From positions 2,402,008 through 2,466,007 of the forward strand of contig NZ_LR733979.1 of assembly GCF_902506605.1 (NCBI RefSeq): a DNA stretch of 64,000 nt, written 5' to 3'. Each line of letters opens with the position of its first letter. Position 1 is the stretch's first letter. The notes below the pieces were generated by a model that was given only the letters and a program-made list of their open reading frames with translations, was not told the origin of the DNA and searched no databases. The DNA comes from Sphingomonas sp. AX6 (GTDB lineage: Bacteria; Pseudomonadota; Alphaproteobacteria; Sphingomonadales; Sphingomonadaceae). The position numbers were made by a program, and so were the translations under genes. Below, one piece after another: positions 60,556 to 64,000 of the stretch.

Positions 60556-60647
60556 GGGCGGCCCCTTTCCGTACGGGGGTCGCCCATCTTCGCGTTATGA
60601 ACGGAAAAGCGGAGAGGGCGGACGGGTCGCACTCCGCTCCTCTCCTA
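60556..60647 (+). ncRNA. two-hairpin element, copy 2 (candidate small RNA)
   Basis: The first hairpin GGGCGGCCCCT/GGGGGTCGCCC (60556-60566/60575-60585) has the same loop ttccgtac as copy 1. The second hairpin is GGAGAGG/CCTCTCC (60611-60617/60639-60645). In the first hairpin two changes from copy 1 (A to G, T to C) keep pairing with U and G, which supports selection for RNA structure. Confidence 0.5.
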
Positions 60648-60801
60648 ACCGCTGCAGGCTTCGGGGGCCCCGCGGCTCTGAAAAGTTTAGTTAAATCGTT
60701 TCGGTCGCGTCAAGTTTGCGCGATTAGACCGATGCGACCGCGTGAAGCCACGCGCGAAGGTCGTACTTACGCTAGCCGCCACCGACGGAGCTCAAAGATT
60801 G

Positions 60802-60993
60802 TCAGGTGCCGAATTTGTCCATCACTACGCGATGCAAAGTGCGGCTGTCCGGAACTTCACCACTATCGATTATGCCTTGGTATCTGCGAGCCATTTCTAG
60901 ATGCGCAAGTCTAATCGCGGGATCGTTGGCGCGTTCAGCAAGGGTGCGGGCCTGTTCGAGGCGTCGCTCATAATAACCGATCGAGCTTCCCAT
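60802..60993 (-). CDS. small helical hypothetical protein
   Basis: From ATG 60993 (GGAGGGAG upstream, a strong ribosome site) the protein has 63 residues. It starts MGSSIGYYERRLEQARTLAE and continues with RANDPAIRLAHLEMARRYQG, a two-helix pattern common among small sphingomonad proteins of unknown function. It has no membrane or signal segment. Confidence 0.65.
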   Translation of the reverse strand: MGSSIGYYERRLEQARTLAERANDPAIRLAHLEMARRYQGIIDSGEVPDSRTLHRVVMDKFGT

Positions 60994-61275
60994 TTCTCCC
61001 TCCAAATCGATGCCCCCCAGCTCCGATTCGGCAGATAATGTAGGTCGAAGGCGAAACGACTTGCATTAAACAGGATTAAATTGTGCTCCCAGTGGTAGCG
61101 GATCTCATGTGATCACGCCTAATTGCCTTTCAAATGGTGCGATTAACAAAGCTCCCTTCGAGATAGGGGACCTAGGCGTAGGTTACTCAAGTAAAGCTCA
61201 AGGGTCATTTACGCGCCGACGTAGAGGGCACAGTTGGAGATGTTTCGCTTCACTGATTTGCCGTGAAGCCGCTGC

Positions 61276-62739
61276 TTACTTATCCAACCAACCTCCGCTA
61301 AAACCGAGCTTCTGCAGTCCATTTCGGATGTGCGGGCTATTACGCATGGTACGCCAGATTAGTTCGCTGCGGTGGTTTTCGAGCATCGCGAGGATCGGTC
61401 CTTGGTCGATCCCAATATGATCACGTGCCACCCAGCCATTGATTGCATCGACCTGCCCGGTTCGGCTGCCGGCGTCAGTGAAGGTGAAGCTAGGATTGAA
61501 CGCATCTTTAAAACCGTATCGTGAGTATAGCCGCGCACCGTAGCGATCCTTCATCGCCTTAAGTGCGGGAATGGTGATTTCGGGCGCGAAGGGGATCGAG
61601 CCGCCAGCGGCAGTCGGGACGATGGTGCCGTCATCTACAACACGTTCGCTGCTCACGCCTCGGGCGGCATAAGCCATGAAGCGACGCTCGGTGCCGCCCA
61701 CTTCGCGCCCTTTTGCGGCACTTGGACCGTCCGACGCGGTCCAGCCCCAAATGTCGCCGGAATAATCGACCCAGCCATTGGGGTTGTCGATGCCATAGGC
61801 GCGCTGCGCTAGCGTAGCGCGGCGGCTGTTCTCGAAATAGTCGATGCCTTTGCGCTTCATAAAAGCGTCCTGGATGCCCCGGAAATCTACCCAGACATGC
61901 GAATATTGATGTCCGAACAACGGTTCGAATTGGAGATGTTCCTGGCCATAATAAGTGCCCCAGTCCTTCTCCATTCGGCCCGACCAGCCCTGATCCCATG
62001 CAGCCTTGCCGACGGGGTAGGTCGGCGATGCAGCCGCCAGGATGTAAACAAGCATCCCTTCGTTGTACCCCGTCCAGCGGCCCGGCCCCCATCCGCGCTC
62101 CGGCCTCCAGCCCATGATGATGGACCCAGGGTTCCGCGCATCTTTTTCTGGAATGCCGGTCGCGCCTTCCTGCGCCCATCGCCAGTTAACGCGGCGATAG
62201 ATCGCCTCTGCCAACGATCGGATGCGGCGTTCCTCAATGGAATCGCCATCGTAATAAGCCTGTGCAAACAAAATCCCGCCAAGTAGCAAGGTCGTGTCCA
62301 CAGTGGAGAGTTCCGACGTTCCGTGCCGCGTACCGTCGCTATTTTTGAGGAAATGGTAGTAGAAGCCTTGATAGCCCGTCATCCCGCTGGCGGCAGGGCC
62401 TTGCGGCGCGTCGTGATAGAACTCCATGCAGCGCAAGGTGCGCTCAACGGCCTGATCGCGGGAAACGTAGCGTCGCTCGACGCCGACTGCATAGGCGGTG
62501 ATGGCAAACCCGGTCGCCGCTACACTGGAAAATGGATTGGAGGGCCACCGGTCGGGCGCCAGGCAAGTGTCGGTGGTCGTGGTGTCCCAAAAATAATCGA
62601 ACGTGTCGCGGCTTAGCGCCTCAACAAATTTGGCGTCCCGAGCGCTAGCCGTAGGCGTGCTGATCCCGTCCTCGACGACAACGCAGCTCGACAATGCCGC
62701 AGCACTCATCACGAGGAGCAAGGCAGAAAGGCGTTTCAT
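61276..62739 (-). CDS. glucoamylase-family lipoprotein (GH144/PF10091-like)
   Basis: From ATG 62739 the protein has 487 residues. The lipoprotein signal ends in the lipobox LSSC. The (alpha/alpha)6-type catalytic part shows GFAITAYAVGVERRYVSRDQ, GMTGYQGFYYHFL, GYNEGMLVYILAAASPT and EPLFGHQYSHVWVDFRG, phrases I know from the PF10091 family that includes beta-1,2-glucanases. It is probably an outer-membrane or periplasmic glycoside hydrolase. Direct neighbours include a sulfatase, suggesting extracellular polysaccharide use. A signal-less longer start at 62781 is unlikely. Confidence 0.85.
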   Translation of the reverse strand: MKRLSALLLVMSAAALSSCVVVEDGISTPTASARDAKFVEALSRDTFDYFWDTTTTDTCLAPDRWPSNPFSSVAATGFAITAYAVGVERRYVSRDQAVERTLRCMEFYHDAPQGPAASGMTGYQGFYYHFLKNSDGTRHGTSELSTVDTTLLLGGILFAQAYYDGDSIEERRIRSLAEAIYRRVNWRWAQEGATGIPEKDARNPGSIIMGWRPERGWGPGRWTGYNEGMLVYILAAASPTYPVGKAAWDQGWSGRMEKDWGTYYGQEHLQFEPLFGHQYSHVWVDFRGIQDAFMKRKGIDYFENSRRATLAQRAYGIDNPNGWVDYSGDIWGWTASDGPSAAKGREVGGTERRFMAYAARGVSSERVVDDGTIVPTAAGGSIPFAPEITIPALKAMKDRYGARLYSRYGFKDAFNPSFTFTDAGSRTGQVDAINGWVARDHIGIDQGPILAMLENHRSELIWRTMRNSPHIRNGLQKLGFSGGWLDK

Positions 62740-62830
62740 TGACAGGGACCTTCGGTTGATGGCTCTCGGGTGGGGCTGCATGCCCCTCGATCAAGCTTAG
62801 TTTTGCATCAGATGCGACGATCGAGGCGGT

Positions 62831-64000
62831 CTACCCCTTCACGATGAACGATTCCGGGAATGGCGCCCCTGCCGGGCCGTCGGCGTCGCGGAAGAAGTTG
62901 CGGCCCAGCGTGTCGGGGCGAAGCGGGATCTGCATCCCGCCCGTACGTTCCAGTTCAGCGAACATCTTCGCACCCATCGCCTGCGCCAGTTTCTCATGCC
63001 CCGGCTCGGCGAGCAGGTTACGCGATTCGAGCGGGTCGGCGGTCAGATCGTATAGCTCGTCCAAATCCCACAGGCCGTGAAAGCGGATGAACTTGTAGCG
63101 ATCCTCGCGCAGCGCATGGACGGTCGGGGTCTGCGGAAAATTGCGCTCCCAATAATATTCGTAAAGCAGATGCTCGCGCCACGGGATCGTCTCTCCGCGC
63201 GCCAGCGGCAGGAAGTTCTTGCCCTCGATTGATGCGGGCGCTTCCAGTCCGGCGGCGGCGAGCAGCGTCGGCGCGACGTCGATATTGGCCACCACTTGTT
63301 CGACCTTGGTTCCGCCCTTGAACATCGCCGGGCAGCGCATCAACATCGGAATGCGCATCGATTCCTCATAGGCCGTGCGCTTGTCGATCAGACCATGCTC
63401 GCCGAACGCGAAGCCATTGTCGCCGAGATAGAGGATCAGCGTGTCGTCTAACTCTCCGCGCGCCTCCAGAGCGTCCATGACCCGGGCAATGCCTTCGTCG
63501 ACGGCGAGCAAGGTCTCCATATAGGCCTTGTAATAGTCGCCGATGTCGAGATCCGAGTGATACGGGAAATCGACGCCGTGCCAGCTGTTACGCTGGTCAT
63601 GGACCCAACGCGGCCGGCCTTGCGCGTTCGGACCTTCGGCCGCCATGGTCTCAGGGTAACGGAACGTCTCGTTCGCATAGCGGCCCTTGTGGCGCTCAGC
63701 GGGGATAAATTCTGAATGCACCGCCTTATGGCTGACATACATCAGCCAGGGCTTGTCCTTCGAGCGACCGTCCAACCAGTCGAGCGCGTAATCGGTCAGC
63801 TCGTCGGTGATATAGCCTTTTTGAGGCACCTTTTGCCCGTCGACGTTAAGCCCGTCTGCTTGGGGCAGATAGTGGCCCTGGCCAACAAAGCTGACCCAGC
63901 GATCGAAGCCGGGTTGCGGCGCGTCGCCGACATTGCCCATGTGCCATTTTCCGAAATAGCCGGTGTCATAGCCCGCGGCCTGGAGATATTCGGGGAAGAA
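62831..64000 (-). CDS. sulfatase, 5' end outside window
   Basis: The frame is open to the right edge, so the N-terminus with the formylglycine CxPxR motif is not visible. The visible part contains AAGYDTGYFGKWHMGN, KPWLMYVSHKAVHSEFIPAE, LIYLGDNGFAFGEHGLIDKR and MRIPMLMRCP, typical of type I sulfatases with metal- and sulfate-binding His/Asp/Lys residues. It removes sulfate esters from polysaccharides or glycosaminoglycans. It lies 91 bp upstream of the GH144-type gene, in the same orientation. 390 codons are visible including the stop. Confidence 0.9.
   Translation of the reverse strand, partial: FFPEYLQAAGYDTGYFGKWHMGNVGDAPQPGFDRWVSFVGQGHYLPQADGLNVDGQKVPQKGYITDELTDYALDWLDGRSKDKPWLMYVSHKAVHSEFIPAERHKGRYANETFRYPETMAAEGPNAQGRPRWVHDQRNSWHGVDFPYHSDLDIGDYYKAYMETLLAVDEGIARVMDALEARGELDDTLILYLGDNGFAFGEHGLIDKRTAYEESMRIPMLMRCPAMFKGGTKVEQVVANIDVAPTLLAAAGLEAPASIEGKNFLPLARGETIPWREHLLYEYYWERNFPQTPTVHALREDRYKFIRFHGLWDLDELYDLTADPLESRNLLAEPGHEKLAQAMGAKMFAELERTGGMQIPLRPDTLGRNFFRDADGPAGAPFPESFIVKG

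Overview
The window is high-GC DNA from an alphaproteobacterium, most likely a sphingomonad (Sphingomonas-like). The reasons are the chaperone/protease order trigger factor, clpP, clpX, lon, HU; tandem TadG/TadE modules; an ECF sigma factor of the SigF/NrsF type; an HWE-type histidine kinase; and dispersed palindromic repeats of a kind I associate with sphingomonads. There is no phage, insertion sequence or CRISPR array.

Core left part (1-30 kb). On the minus strand, bases 1-6421 hold two consecutive copies of a three-gene cassette: one TadG-like von Willebrand factor protein followed by two TadE-like pseudopilins, with stop/start overlaps. A squalene/phytoene synthase-like gene, an EF-hand protein and a TetR-controlled RND efflux operon follow (7.7-14.4 kb). 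From 15 to 27 kb lies the protein-quality-control block: tRNA-Leu, trigger factor with a long His-rich and Lys/Ala-rich tail, an FKBP isomerase, a glycosyltransferase, clpP, clpX, an acetyltransferase, a Ca2+/H+ antiporter, an M1 aminopeptidase, lon, HU and tRNA-Val. Two tiny secreted paralogues, an iron/2-oxoglutarate hydroxylase, tRNA-His and an amino-acid dehydrogenase complete it.

Accessory part A (30.9-35.3 kb). It begins at a 26-bp 3' piece of a tRNA gene on the minus strand, which looks like an integration scar. Next come a perfect 21-bp inverted repeat, a strongly structured non-coding segment of about 110 nt, and two paralogous proteins of unknown family. Small cargo genes follow: an orphan ParS/MbcA-type antitoxin, a zinc-ribbon protein, an SRAP peptidase, several very small membrane proteins and a thermonuclease-like protein. 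No integrase is visible.

Accessory part B (35.7-52.4 kb). This looks like a self-contained ECF sigma regulon. A 12-gene minus-strand run starts with a DoxX protein, the sigma factor and its NrsF anti-sigma factor. It continues with an FAD oxidoreductase fused to an NrtS domain, a VTT-domain/disulfide-reductase fusion, a second DoxX-like protein, an Oar-like TonB receptor, a NupC transporter, a CDP-alcohol phosphotransferase, an AhpD-like protein and two dehalogenase-like hydrolases. A divergent pair of operons at 37.6-37.8 kb encodes a hydrolase/OsmC fusion with a membrane protein, and a flavodoxin-like protein with a second AhpD-like protein. All three transcription units are preceded by GTAAC[C/T]-N16-CGAA, the motif I know for SigF/EcfF-type sigma factors. 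A degenerate direct repeat lies outside each end of the block.

Right part (52.9-64 kb). A second ECF sigma/anti-sigma pair diverges from a subtilisin-like protease across a perfect 11-bp palindrome. A PRC-barrel-like secreted protein, an HD-GYP phosphodiesterase and a PAS-GAF-HWE kinase follow. A gene-poor kilobase then carries two copies of a two-hairpin element with structure-preserving base changes and an anti-Shine-Dalgarno-like CUCCUCUCC, so they may be paired small RNAs. The window ends in a GH144-type lipoprotein and a truncated sulfatase.
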